Source: Pseudomonadota bacterium (GTDB taxonomy: Bacteria; Pseudomonadota; Alphaproteobacteria; Rhizobiales; Phreatobacteraceae). Taken from it: a DNA stretch of 64,000 nucleotides. Both the position numbers and the translations under genes were made by a program. Below are positions 40,329-48,599 of the stretch, piece after piece; positions within the stretch are counted from its first letter, which is position 1, and each line of letters begins with the position of its first letter. The notes beneath the pieces were generated by a model. The model ran no database searches and was not told the DNA's origin. It was given only the letters and a program-made list of their open reading frames with translations. The DNA is taken from contig JAIUOO010000003.1 in assembly GCA_020161695.1 (NCBI GenBank), positions 232,043-296,042 on the forward strand, read 5' to 3'.

Positions 40329-41305
40329 GAATTGGCCCTGATGCGCGGGTCGATGAGGCGATAGGCGAGATCGGTCAGCATGTTCACGACGATCACGACG
40401 ACGGCCGAGAACAGCAGGATGCCGAGCAGGGTCGGTGAATCGCGGCGCAGGATCGACATGTAGGCAAGGCTGCCGAGTCCCGGCCAGGCGAACACCGCCT
40501 CGACCAGAACGGCGCCGGCCAGCACGCTGGAGAACTGCAGTCCCACAATGGTCACGATGGGCAGGATCGCGTTGCGCAATGCGTGTTTGAAGACGACCAG
40601 CCGCTCCGGAACGCCCTTGGCGCGCGCCGTGCGAATGTAGTCGGCGCCGAGCACCTCGAGCATGCTCGCACGCGCCATGCGGCTGTACTGGGCGATGTAG
40701 ATGATCGAGAGCGTCGATGCCGGCAGAACCAGATGGTGCAGCACGTCGAGAGTGCCTGCCCACCAGCCCGCATCGAGGCGGGCAACGTCACGCATCCCAC
40801 CCACCGGGAAGATCGGTATGGCCGAGGCAAAGAGCAGGATCAGCAGGATGCCGGTCCAGAAGACCGGCGCCGAGAATCCGACCAGCGACAGAACCGTGAT
40901 GAGGTTGCTGACCCAGCCATTGGGGCGGCGCGCGGCCATCACGCCGAGCAGGGTACCAACCACAATCGCGATCAGGATGGCGGAAATCACCAGCAGCAAG
41001 GTCGCGGGCAGGCGCTGCAGGATCAGCGAGAGCACCGGCGCGTTGAAATAGAAGGACTGGCCGAGATCGCCGGAGAGCACGTGGCTCATATAGAGCCAGA
41101 GCTGATGGATGAAGCTCTTGTCGAGCCCGTATGCCGCGCGCAGCTGGGCCAGGACTTCGGCGTTGGTGCCACCCATTTCGCCGGCAATGACCTCGGCCGG
41201 GTCGCCGGGCGCGAGATGGATCAGCGCGAAGTTCAGCACGATGACGATCAGGATCATCACCGCTGCCTGGGCGGCGCGTCCGAGAATGGAAAAGAGGACC
41301 TGCAT
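40325..41305 (-). CDS. ABC importer permease 1, peptide/opine type (DppB-like)
   Basis: A 326-residue permease with six core helices. The N-terminal FALIHLAPGDPAEVIAGEMG is typical of DppB. The coupling loop is EVLGADYIRTARAKGVPERLVVFKHALRNAILPIVTIVGLQ. It is the first long gene of the permease operon, with a small gene 27 bp upstream, and overlaps the DppC-like gene by four bases. Confidence 0.92.
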   Translation of the reverse strand: MQVLFSILGRAAQAAVMILIVIVLNFALIHLAPGDPAEVIAGEMGGTNAEVLAQLRAAYGLDKSFIHQLWLYMSHVLSGDLGQSFYFNAPVLSLILQRLPATLLLVISAILIAIVVGTLLGVMAARRPNGWVSNLITVLSLVGFSAPVFWTGILLILLFASAIPIFPVGGMRDVARLDAGWWAGTLDVLHHLVLPASTLSIIYIAQYSRMARASMLEVLGADYIRTARAKGVPERLVVFKHALRNAILPIVTIVGLQFSSVLAGAVLVEAVFAWPGLGSLAYMSILRRDSPTLLGILLFSAVVVIVVNMLTDLAYRLIDPRIRANS

Positions 41306-41332
41306 GGCGCGGCTCCGGCGGCTGTCGGGTCG

Positions 41333-41500
41333 TCAGGCGGGCGCCGTCACCCGATGGAGCAGGTCCATCGAGACGGCAAGGAGGTCCTGATCGCGCCGGA
41401 CACGCGCACAGGGCTCCGAAATCGTCGAGATGCGAAGAGCGGCTGCACGGTAGTCAGCCGGCAGCAGATCGCCTTCCTGTTCGGAAAGGTGGTCCATCAT
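41333..41500 (-). CDS. Small acidic protein at the head of the permease operon (55 aa)
   Basis: A 55-residue frame beginning at tandem ATGs (41500 and 41497) with an AGAGG ribosome site. The product begins MMDHLSEQEGDLLPADYRA and ends VSMDLLHRVTAPA. It is mostly helical and amphipathic, with one Cys and no membrane segment. Its stop lies 27 bp before the DppB-like start on the same strand, so it should be co-transcribed with the importer. Third positions are GC-rich. It is unrecognised; it could be a regulator of the importer or a leader peptide. The small size keeps confidence moderate. Confidence 0.5.
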   Translation of the reverse strand: MMDHLSEQEGDLLPADYRAAALRISTISEPCARVRRDQDLLAVSMDLLHRVTAPA

Positions 41501-41786
41501 TGCATCCTCTGGCCTGCGCTATAATTGTTATGGATCGCAGTTCTTGCAGGCTATGAGGGATTGGCTGGACGGATTTAGAACCAGTTCAATCGAACAAATG
41601 GAGCCAGCCTGACCAGCGGCTTTCGCTGGCCAGTCGCACCGGATCACGGCTCGTGAGGAAGCTATCGGAATCGGGACGCAAGCGACAGGTGTCGCGGTCA
41701 GCGGGCGCCGTCGTCAACAGGTCAGATGTGCGCAGCGATGCGGGAGACGGATCGGCTGGCCCGTACGCTCGCAGGGCCAAGCCGGC

Positions 41787-42635
41787 TCAGAGTCGCAGGA
41801 ACGCCTTGGCGTTGTCGTGCATCCAGAGCTGCTTGACCGAGTCCTCGATCGGCAGCGCGTCGATCTCCGCAACGGCCCGCCCGATCGGCCCGAGCGGATA
41901 GGCGCTGCCAAAGATGATGCGATCCTTGAGGATGGTGCGGCCATATTGCAGCAGCGGCTCATAGCCGGAGCCCGCGACGGTCAGGTATTTCGGCCGGACC
42001 GCGACCAGCCCGATCCTGACATTGGCGTGCCGCCACGCGACGCCGATCAGCTCGTGCACCCACGGGAAGCCCGGCGGCGAGGCGCAGACCCGCAGCTCCG
42101 GAAAGTCGACCATCACCTCGTCGAGAAGCATGGGGTGGCCAAGCTTCATGTAGGTCGAGGTCGCGAAATTGATCGAGCAATGGATGTTCACGGGGATGTC
42201 GAGCTCGATGCACTTCGCATAGAGCGGGTACATCTTGCGGTCATTGATCGCCAGCTTGTGCTCGAAGCACTGGAGATTGAGGCCGCGGAGCCCGAGATTG
42301 CGGACCGCATGATCCAGCTCGCGGACCGCGGTCATGCCCTTGTTCGGATCGACCCCGGCAAAGCCGATGAAGCGCGGTCCCTGCTGCGCGCAGAACTCGG
42401 CGACGTCCTCGTTCCTGATGCGCCATCCGTAGGTGGTCTCGAGGTCGCGTGCCTTGATGCAGACGTGGCTGACGCCGGCCTTGTCGTACTCCGCGAGGTA
42501 GCCGGCAAGGTCGCCCTGCAGCTTCTCCGCCGCCTCTTCGCTTCGGGAATAGACCTCGCGATAGCGCGCGAGATGGCCCGCGCCCTTCGGGCCGAATTCG
42601 GGAACGGGGGGCCGGCTGGCATAGTCGATGATCAT
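41787..42635 (-). CDS. ACMSD-type amidohydrolase (amidohydrolase_2)
   Basis: A 282-residue TIM-barrel protein of the amidohydrolase_2 family, related to 2-amino-3-carboxymuconate semialdehyde decarboxylase and to hydrolases and decarboxylases of ring-cleavage products. Visible family elements are GFAGVDPNKGM, LGLRGLNLQCFEHKLAINDRKMYPLYAKCIELDIPVNIHCSIN (the central His of the HxH-like metal site is in NIHCS), and DRIIFGSAYPLGP, where the usual metal-binding Asp (GSDYP) is replaced by Ala. The N-terminal DxHxH pair is also missing, the start reading IIDYASRPPVP. With the amidase it forms the distal end of the operon. Confidence 0.8.
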   Translation of the reverse strand: MIIDYASRPPVPEFGPKGAGHLARYREVYSRSEEAAEKLQGDLAGYLAEYDKAGVSHVCIKARDLETTYGWRIRNEDVAEFCAQQGPRFIGFAGVDPNKGMTAVRELDHAVRNLGLRGLNLQCFEHKLAINDRKMYPLYAKCIELDIPVNIHCSINFATSTYMKLGHPMLLDEVMVDFPELRVCASPPGFPWVHELIGVAWRHANVRIGLVAVRPKYLTVAGSGYEPLLQYGRTILKDRIIFGSAYPLGPIGRAVAEIDALPIEDSVKQLWMHDNAKAFLRL

Positions 42636-44080
42636 GAGAACTTCTCCATGCCCGCCGTGGCCGGCCAGCGCTGCGCCCAGGGTCTCAGAGCTTCCACGGC
42701 GGCGGCCACCGCCAGCAGCCTCGCCTCGTCGTGCCAGCGCCCGAAGATCTGCAGGCCGATCGGCAGGCCCTGCGCCGAGAAACCGGCCGGCACCGACAAG
42801 GCGGGATGGCCGCTGGCGTTGAAGGGGATCGTGTAGGGGTACCAGGACTGCCGCAGCGGCCCGCGGTCGATGCCGTCGACGATGAGCGGCCCGTCGGCCT
42901 GCTGCTCCACCGGCAGGGCGGGTGTCGACACCGTCGGGGTGATCACCACGTCGACATCGGCCAGCTGCGCCTCGACGCTCCGGAAGATGTCGGTGCGGGC
43001 GCGGGCCGCGTCCTTGAGACGGTCGTAGGTATGAAGCTCCGGCTGCGGCGTCAGGCTGAGCCGGGCGGTACGATCCATCCGGTCGCCGAACTCGGCCAGC
43101 AGGTGGCCGAACCGCGCAGCCTGATAGGCGCGCATCAGCACCAGCGCAGAGGCGATGTCGAAGACCGGCTCGGCCTGAGGCGCGACCAGGCGCGCGCCCG
43201 CAGCGACCAGCCGCTCAACGCTGTCGCCGACCGCCGCCTCGACCTCGGGATCGAGCCATTCGTTGACGGTGCGCGGCAGATAGCGGATGCGCAGGCCGGC
43301 GAGCCCGGCCACCGGGTCGCGCGGCAGCGCGACCGGATCGGCACTGCCGCCGTGCGACCACGGATCGCGACGATCCGGGCCCTTCATCGCATTGAACATT
43401 GCCGTCACGTCGCCGACCGTTCGCCCCATCTGGCCGATGCAGGTCAGCGAGCCGAACAGGTCCGTGGTCGTCTCGTGCGGCACCGCGCTCCAGGTCGGCT
43501 TCAGCCCGACGACACCGCAGCACGAGGCCGGAATGCGGCCCGAGCCGGCCCCGTCGGTCGAGACGTGGATCGGGCCGAAACCCATGGCCGTCGCAATGCC
43601 GGCGCCGCCGCTCGACCCCCCGCAGCTGCGCGTCAGGTCGTAGGGATTGCGGCTGATGCCGTGGCGCGGACTGTCGGTCAGCACCTTGTGACCGAATTCG
43701 GGGGTCGTCGATTTGGCGAAGGGAATAGCTCCGGCCGCTCGCAGGCGCCTCACGGCCTCCGCGTCGGCCGTCGCGATGTCGCCGGCAAATGCGTGAGAGG
43801 CGTTCTCGTGCGGCATGTCCTCGACGGCGAGAAGATCCTTCACGCTGAAGGGAATGCCGTGGAGCGGTCCGCAAGACTTGCCAACCTCGCGGTCCAGATC
43901 GGCCTGCCGGGCAGCCGCGAGCGCCGCATCGCCGGCGACATGCGCGAAGGCATTGACCGCCGCGCCCGTCATCTCGACGTGGTCGAGCACCGAAGCCATC
44001 AGCGTCTCCGCCTTGAGGCTTCCCGAGGCGAGCCGCGGCTGCAACTCGCTGACGCTCAGGCTCCACAGCGGCTTGGTCAT
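42632..44080 (-). CDS. Amidase (amidase-signature family)
   Basis: A 482-residue amidase that hydrolyses a C-N amide bond with a Ser-cisSer-Lys triad. Lys81 sits in GIPFSVKD, the cis-Ser is Ser156 in SCGGSSGGAG, and the nucleophile is Ser180 in TDGAGSGRIPASCCG; all three are present. The ATG at 44080 overlaps the acyl-CoA ligase stop, and its own stop overlaps the amidohydrolase start. The substrate is unknown. With the acyl-CoA ligase upstream it looks suited to releasing and then activating an acid from an amide-linked compound. Confidence 0.93.
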   Translation of the reverse strand: MTKPLWSLSVSELQPRLASGSLKAETLMASVLDHVEMTGAAVNAFAHVAGDAALAAARQADLDREVGKSCGPLHGIPFSVKDLLAVEDMPHENASHAFAGDIATADAEAVRRLRAAGAIPFAKSTTPEFGHKVLTDSPRHGISRNPYDLTRSCGGSSGGAGIATAMGFGPIHVSTDGAGSGRIPASCCGVVGLKPTWSAVPHETTTDLFGSLTCIGQMGRTVGDVTAMFNAMKGPDRRDPWSHGGSADPVALPRDPVAGLAGLRIRYLPRTVNEWLDPEVEAAVGDSVERLVAAGARLVAPQAEPVFDIASALVLMRAYQAARFGHLLAEFGDRMDRTARLSLTPQPELHTYDRLKDAARARTDIFRSVEAQLADVDVVITPTVSTPALPVEQQADGPLIVDGIDRGPLRQSWYPYTIPFNASGHPALSVPAGFSAQGLPIGLQIFGRWHDEARLLAVAAAVEALRPWAQRWPATAGMEKFS

Positions 44081-45777
44081 CGCCACACTCCATCCACCCT
44101 GTCGAACGCCGCGACACGCAGATCCTGCTGGCCGGCGGTCAGCTCCTTCTTCGCGACCTTGTGGGACGCGGTGCGCGGCATGTCGGTGACGAAGGCGACG
44201 TAGCGAGGGATCTTGAACGAGGCGAGAGTGGCGTCGCAATGAGCGAAGATCGCCTCGACCAGCCGCTCGTCCGGCGCCACGCCGGAAGCGGGCTGGATGT
44301 AGGCCTTGACCTCCTCGCCGCGGCGATCGTCGGGAACCGCCACGACCGCCGCCTCCTCGACCTCGCTCATGTTGCGCAGGACCGTCTCGACCTCCCGCGC
44401 GGCGATGTTCTCGCCGGCCCGGCGGACCATCTCCTTGAGACGGCCGACGATGTAGAAGTAGCCGGCCTCGTCCTGCCGGAACAGGTCGCCGGTGCGGAAC
44501 CAGTCGCCGAAATAGCTGTCGGCGTTGGCGTCCGGCCGGTTGTAGTAGCCGAGCATCCGGCCCTCGCCGCGAATAACCAGTTCGCCGATCTCGCCGCGCG
44601 GCACGTCCGCGCCGTTCTCGTCCACCACCCGCGCCTCCCGGAACGGCGCGGGAATGCCGCAGGAGCCCGAGCCGATCATGTGTTCGGCGTCCAGCGGCAT
44701 GTAGAGCCCCGGCCCGATCTCGGTCATGCCGAAGGCCTCCATCGCCGGGGCATTGAACCGCTTGCGCAGCAGCGCGTGGATGTCCTTGCGATGGCCGTAG
44801 ATGTTGGCGCGGCGCAGCGCCGTCTTCGCGTCGTCCGGATGGTCCGGCTGCTTGAAAACGATCTCGGGGAACAGGCAGAAGTGGATCTGGTGGTCGCGCA
44901 GCCATTGCGCGAACCGGCTGGCGCTCTGACGCTGCGCGACGTGCAGTGTGGCGCGCTGGTAGAAGCACAGGAGCAGCAGCCACTGGGGGTCCATGTAGAA
45001 GAACGGCGTCGAGGCCAGCACGCGCTCGTAGCGGCGCGCGTCCCGCATGCCGTTCACGAAGGCGGCGCCGAGCCAGTAGCGCTGTGTCAGCATGCAGCCC
45101 TTCGGGAAGCCGGTCGTACCCGACGTATACTGGATGTTCATGAGGTCGCCCGACGCCGGCTGCGGGCCGTCGTAGCAGGCATCGGCGGGAACGGCGGCGA
45201 GCAGGTCGGCGAGCGTCGGCGAACTCGCCGGCAGGCGTGAGCCCGCAGGCGCCGCGGCAAGCCGGATCAACCGGTCGTTGGAGGGGAATGCACCCGGCTC
45301 GGCGAGTTCGACCGCCTCCTGCCACTGGCCGGCACTGTCCTCGTCGATGACCAGGAACTCGGCCTCGGCGTCACCCAGCACATAGGCCAGCTCACGCCCG
45401 GTATAGCGCAGGTTGACCGGCACCATCACCGCGCCGATCCGCGCGAGCGACAGCCAGACCAGCGGCATGTCCGGGCAGTTCGGCAGCATGACACCGACGC
45501 GGGAGCCATGACAGATGCCAAAGCGCGACAGCGCTGCGGCCATCCGGTCGACCTGCCGGCGCAGTTCGGCATAGGTGATGGTCTGCCCTGTCTCGAAGAA
45601 GTTCCAGGCGAGCGCCTGCGGGCACTCATCCGCCGCCTCGCAGAGCAGAGCGTGAATGTTCCGCGGAAACGCATAGGCCTCCATTTCCTTGTGGCGCTCC
45701 GCCACGGACAAGGCCGCGAGCCTCGCCACAAATCGATCCGGCCAGAGCGGCAGGGAGGCTTGCATCTGCTTGTTCAT
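44077..45777 (-). CDS. Acyl-CoA synthetase (AMP-forming)
   Basis: A 566-residue adenylate-forming enzyme that activates a carboxylic acid to its CoA thioester using ATP. The AMP-binding P-loop motif is IQYTSGTTGFPKGCML (A3), then FGMTEIGPGLY (A5), GDLFRQDEAGYFYIVGRLKEMVRRAGENIAAREVE (A7-A8), and the catalytic Lys motif near PRTASHKVAKKEL (A10). The N-terminal domain has the usual SRVGVMLPNCPDMPLVWLSLARIGAVMVPVNLRYT (A2 region). It is the first gene of an operon with the amidase and the amidohydrolase, divergent from the LysR gene, and probably regulated by it. Confidence 0.93.
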   Translation of the reverse strand: MNKQMQASLPLWPDRFVARLAALSVAERHKEMEAYAFPRNIHALLCEAADECPQALAWNFFETGQTITYAELRRQVDRMAAALSRFGICHGSRVGVMLPNCPDMPLVWLSLARIGAVMVPVNLRYTGRELAYVLGDAEAEFLVIDEDSAGQWQEAVELAEPGAFPSNDRLIRLAAAPAGSRLPASSPTLADLLAAVPADACYDGPQPASGDLMNIQYTSGTTGFPKGCMLTQRYWLGAAFVNGMRDARRYERVLASTPFFYMDPQWLLLLCFYQRATLHVAQRQSASRFAQWLRDHQIHFCLFPEIVFKQPDHPDDAKTALRRANIYGHRKDIHALLRKRFNAPAMEAFGMTEIGPGLYMPLDAEHMIGSGSCGIPAPFREARVVDENGADVPRGEIGELVIRGEGRMLGYYNRPDANADSYFGDWFRTGDLFRQDEAGYFYIVGRLKEMVRRAGENIAAREVETVLRNMSEVEEAAVVAVPDDRRGEEVKAYIQPASGVAPDERLVEAIFAHCDATLASFKIPRYVAFVTDMPRTASHKVAKKELTAGQQDLRVAAFDRVDGVWR

Positions 45778-45802
45778 GCGATCCGGTCCAGTCAGTCATT
45801 CG

Positions 45803-45824
45803 CATAAACATGCCCAGAGTTATG
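45803..45824. promoter_or_regulatory. Possible LysR-type binding site
   Basis: CATAA (45803-45807) and TTATG (45820-45824) form an inverted repeat with a 12-bp spacer, in the 233-bp divergent gap between the acyl-CoA ligase gene and the LysR gene. The position suits a LysR activator site; the T-N11-A pattern is only loosely met. Confidence 0.3.
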
Positions 45825-46010
45825 ATGACGGTCGGCGTTGGAAGGAGGGTCTTCCGAAGCCGCAGCCGCACCTTCGAGGCATGCTGTGTCTGGCACTTCG
45901 CACCAGACCGCAGCAATCATCCCGTTCTCGCCAACGTGCCGCAAATTTCTTTTGCGGCGCATTTCATTCGCTGCTGTTATGTCGATCCCTCATCGCCCCC
46001 GGGTCATCGC

Positions 46011-46946
46011 ATGCGCATCACCCACCGCCAGCTCGAAGCCTACAACCTGTTCATGGAGACCGGCACGGTGACGGCCGCGGCCGAACGGATGGGCCTCTCC
46101 CAACCGGCCATGAGCAAGATTCTCGCGGGGCTCGAGATCGACCTCGGCCTGAAGCTGTTCCAGCGCCAGCGCAAGCGCCTGCTCCCGACCCACGAGGCGC
46201 ATCTGCTGCACAAGGAGGTCAAGCGCCTGTTCGAATCGCTGACCGATGTCGAGCGCTTCGCCAAGGACCTCCGCAACCTGCGCTCGGGCGAGTTGCGGAT
46301 CGTGTCGGCAGCCTCGCTGGGGCACACGCTGGTCGCCGATGCGGTAGCGGACTTCGCGGAAGCACATCCCACCGTGGCGATCTCGCTCAACGTCTCCAGT
46401 TCGGTCGGCAACGACGTGCTCGGCCAGAACATCGACGTCGGCTTCTCGGTGACACATTTCCAGCATCCGGCGCTGACGACTTTCCCGCTGTTCCACGCCG
46501 AGGCCGTCTGCGTCGTGCGGCGGGACAATCCGCTCGCCGAGCTCGACGTGATCACGGCGCAGGCGCTGGAGGGGCTGGATTTCATCTCCTTCACCCGCAA
46601 CAGCCGCATGCGGCATCTGACTGATGCGGTCTTCGAGCAGCAGCGCATCATGCGACGGATGAACTGCGAAGTGTTTTCCTCGGTCGAGGCCAATGCCCTC
46701 GTCGCGCGCGGCATGGGCGCGGCCATCGTCGAGCCGATGAGCGTCCATCAGGGGTTCTGGCCAGATCTCTGCGCCAGACGGTTCGAGCCGATGATCGAGT
46801 TCACCTACAATGCGATCCTGCCGCGCGGCCGGCAGCGGTCAGCCCTGACCGACACGTTCCTCGACCATCTGAAAGCCCGCATGGCGGCCCTGATCGCCGG
46901 CGACGATCCGCGCGCCGGGCCGAGCCTGCGGATGCGCCTCGCCTGA
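46011..46946 (+). CDS. LysR family transcriptional regulator
   Basis: A 311-residue regulator with the N-terminal winged helix MRITHRQLEAYNLFMETGTVTAAAERMGLSQPAMSKILAGLEIDLGLKLFQRQRKRLLPT. The ligand-binding domain has ELRIVSAASLGHTLVADAVADFAEAHPTV and VEANALVARGMGAAIVEP. The ATG at 46011 gives a normal N-terminus. It is divergent from the acyl-CoA ligase-amidase-amidohydrolase operon and convergent with the polyamine-type importer. It probably controls the operon in front of it. Confidence 0.92.
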   Translation: MRITHRQLEAYNLFMETGTVTAAAERMGLSQPAMSKILAGLEIDLGLKLFQRQRKRLLPTHEAHLLHKEVKRLFESLTDVERFAKDLRNLRSGELRIVSAASLGHTLVADAVADFAEAHPTVAISLNVSSSVGNDVLGQNIDVGFSVTHFQHPALTTFPLFHAEAVCVVRRDNPLAELDVITAQALEGLDFISFTRNSRMRHLTDAVFEQQRIMRRMNCEVFSSVEANALVARGMGAAIVEPMSVHQGFWPDLCARRFEPMIEFTYNAILPRGRQRSALTDTFLDHLKARMAALIAGDDPRAGPSLRMRLA

Positions 46947-46962
46947 CGGACCGCGCGCCGCC

Positions 46963-47760
46963 TCAGGCCGCGTCGCGCCGGACGAAGAAGGTCAGGCCGG
47001 CAAACCTGTCGAGCAGCATGACCGCGACGAAGGTCACGAGCACGCTGATCGTCGAAATCGCCGCCAGCACCGGCGATGCCGAATCCTGCACGAAGGAGAA
47101 TATCTGCACCGGCAGCGTCGTGATGTTGGGCCCGATCAGGAACATCGTCACGGTCACCTCGTCGAAGGAGATGATGCCGGCGAACAGCAGCGAGGTGAGG
47201 ATGCCCGAACGGCAGAGCGGCAGCACGATGTCGCGGAGGGCCTGCCATTCGCTGGCGCCCATCACGTTGGCCGCACGGATCAGGTCGGGATCGATGCTGC
47301 GCATGGCGATGTGAATGGGGCGGTAGGAGAACGGCAGGGTGATCACGAGATGGGCGAGGATGATGCCCGGCGCCGTACCGAGCAGCCCGAACTGGCCGAC
47401 CATCGCGACCATGGCGACGCCCATCGCCGCATGCGGAAAGAACAACGGCGAGAAGATCGCCAGTTCGAGGGCGGATGCGATCCGCGGCGCATACCGTACG
47501 ACATAGTAGGCAGCCATGAAATTGACCGCCGAGATGATGACCGCCGTCGCCGCCGCGATGCCGAGGCTGACCGCGAAAGCCCGCGGCCAGCGCGGATCGG
47601 TGAAGGTCTCGACATACCAGCGCAGGCTGTAGCTGTCGGGAGGAAACTGGATGTAGCCGCCGCCGTTGAACGAGGCTCCCGCGACGATGATGATCGGGGC
47701 CGGGAGCGACAGGAGCAGGGCGATGCCCAGGAGCCGCATCGTGCTTGTGCGCTGGACCAT
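46963..47760 (-). CDS. ABC importer permease 2, polyamine/iron type (PotC-like)
   Basis: A 265-residue permease with about six helices and the EAA-type coupling loop IRAANVMGASEWQALRDIVLPLCRSGILT. The start YIQFPPDSYSLRWYVETFTDPRW is characteristic of PotC/putrescine permeases. It lies 2 bp after the PotB-like permease gene on the same strand and completes the importer. Confidence 0.9.
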   Translation of the reverse strand: MVQRTSTMRLLGIALLLSLPAPIIIVAGASFNGGGYIQFPPDSYSLRWYVETFTDPRWPRAFAVSLGIAAATAVIISAVNFMAAYYVVRYAPRIASALELAIFSPLFFPHAAMGVAMVAMVGQFGLLGTAPGIILAHLVITLPFSYRPIHIAMRSIDPDLIRAANVMGASEWQALRDIVLPLCRSGILTSLLFAGIISFDEVTVTMFLIGPNITTLPVQIFSFVQDSASPVLAAISTISVLVTFVAVMLLDRFAGLTFFVRRDAA

Positions 47761-47762
47761 GA

Positions 47763-48599
47763 TCAGTTCCGTCCCTTCAGCAGCCGGCGCTCGATCGACT
47801 TGAGCAGCAGCAGCGATACGAAACTCAGCCCCAGAAGGCAGATGGACCAGGCTGCCGCCTTGCTCATGTTGAAGGTGTACATCACCTCCTGGTAGATTTG
47901 TGAGCCGACAAAATTATGCGTCATTCCGCCCAGCAGGATCGGCGTGACGATGGCGCCGATACAGGCAAGATAGATCACCATCAGGGCCGTGAATGCTCCC
48001 GGCAGCGACAGCGGCCAGACGATGTGGCGAAAGGTCTGGAAGGCGCTGGCGCCGAGAATGCCCGACGCCTCCTCCAGATTGCTCTCGATCTCGAGCAGCG
48101 AGGCGAGAATCGAGATGACGGCGAACGGCACCAGCACGTGGGTCAGGCCTATGATGATGCCGAGATCGTTGAACATAAGCTTGACCGGCGACTCGATGAT
48201 CCCGAGCCAGGCCAGGAACTCGTTGATCACCCCGCGCGGCCCCAGCAGCACGATCCAGCCATAGGTGCGAACCACGAGGCTGACGAGCCAGGGCACCAGG
48301 ACGACGATCAGCAGCGTGTTGCGCCAGCGGTCGGCCCGCCACAGCAACAGCGCAATCGGATAGGCCAGCACGACCGAAAGCACCGCCACCACGAGCGACG
48401 ACACCACGGTCCGCAGGAAGACCATGTGATAGTCGGAGCGGTTGACGATCTGCCGGAAATAACGCGTCGAGAACTCGCCGTCGTCGTAGAAGCCGTTGCT
48501 GAACAGGTGGATGACCGACCCGAAGAACAGCACGAGCAGGACCAGCACCGGCAGGATGAGCAGCACGGTCCCCGGCGAGGATTTTTCCTGGGTGATCAC
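47763..48599 (-). CDS. ABC importer permease 1, polyamine/iron type (PotB-like)
   Basis: A 278-residue permease starting at a GTG that overlaps the ATPase stop (GTGA). It has about six helices; conserved elements include LVRTYGWIVLLGPRGVINEFLAWLGI, typical of PotB, and the EAA loop EEASGILGASAFQTFRHIVWPLSLPG. A frame extension into the ATPase gene is not real. It works with the PotC-like permease. Confidence 0.9.
   Translation of the reverse strand: MITQEKSSPGTVLLILPVLVLLVLFFGSVIHLFSNGFYDDGEFSTRYFRQIVNRSDYHMVFLRTVVSSLVVAVLSVVLAYPIALLLWRADRWRNTLLIVVLVPWLVSLVVRTYGWIVLLGPRGVINEFLAWLGIIESPVKLMFNDLGIIIGLTHVLVPFAVISILASLLEIESNLEEASGILGASAFQTFRHIVWPLSLPGAFTALMVIYLACIGAIVTPILLGGMTHNFVGSQIYQEVMYTFNMSKAAAWSICLLGLSFVSLLLLKSIERRLLKGRN

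Noticed and set aside
41520-41525. Perfect TATAAT as a plus-strand promoter
   Set aside because: No plus-strand gene follows within 4 kb and no matching -35 was seen; probably chance in an AT-rich promoter region of the minus-strand importer operon.
44081-45325. Amidase frame extended into a protein of 897 residues (ligase-amidase fusion)
   Set aside because: The extra part overlaps the acyl-CoA ligase in a different frame and has a low-complexity, shadow-like composition; the ATG at 44080 gives a normal amidase.
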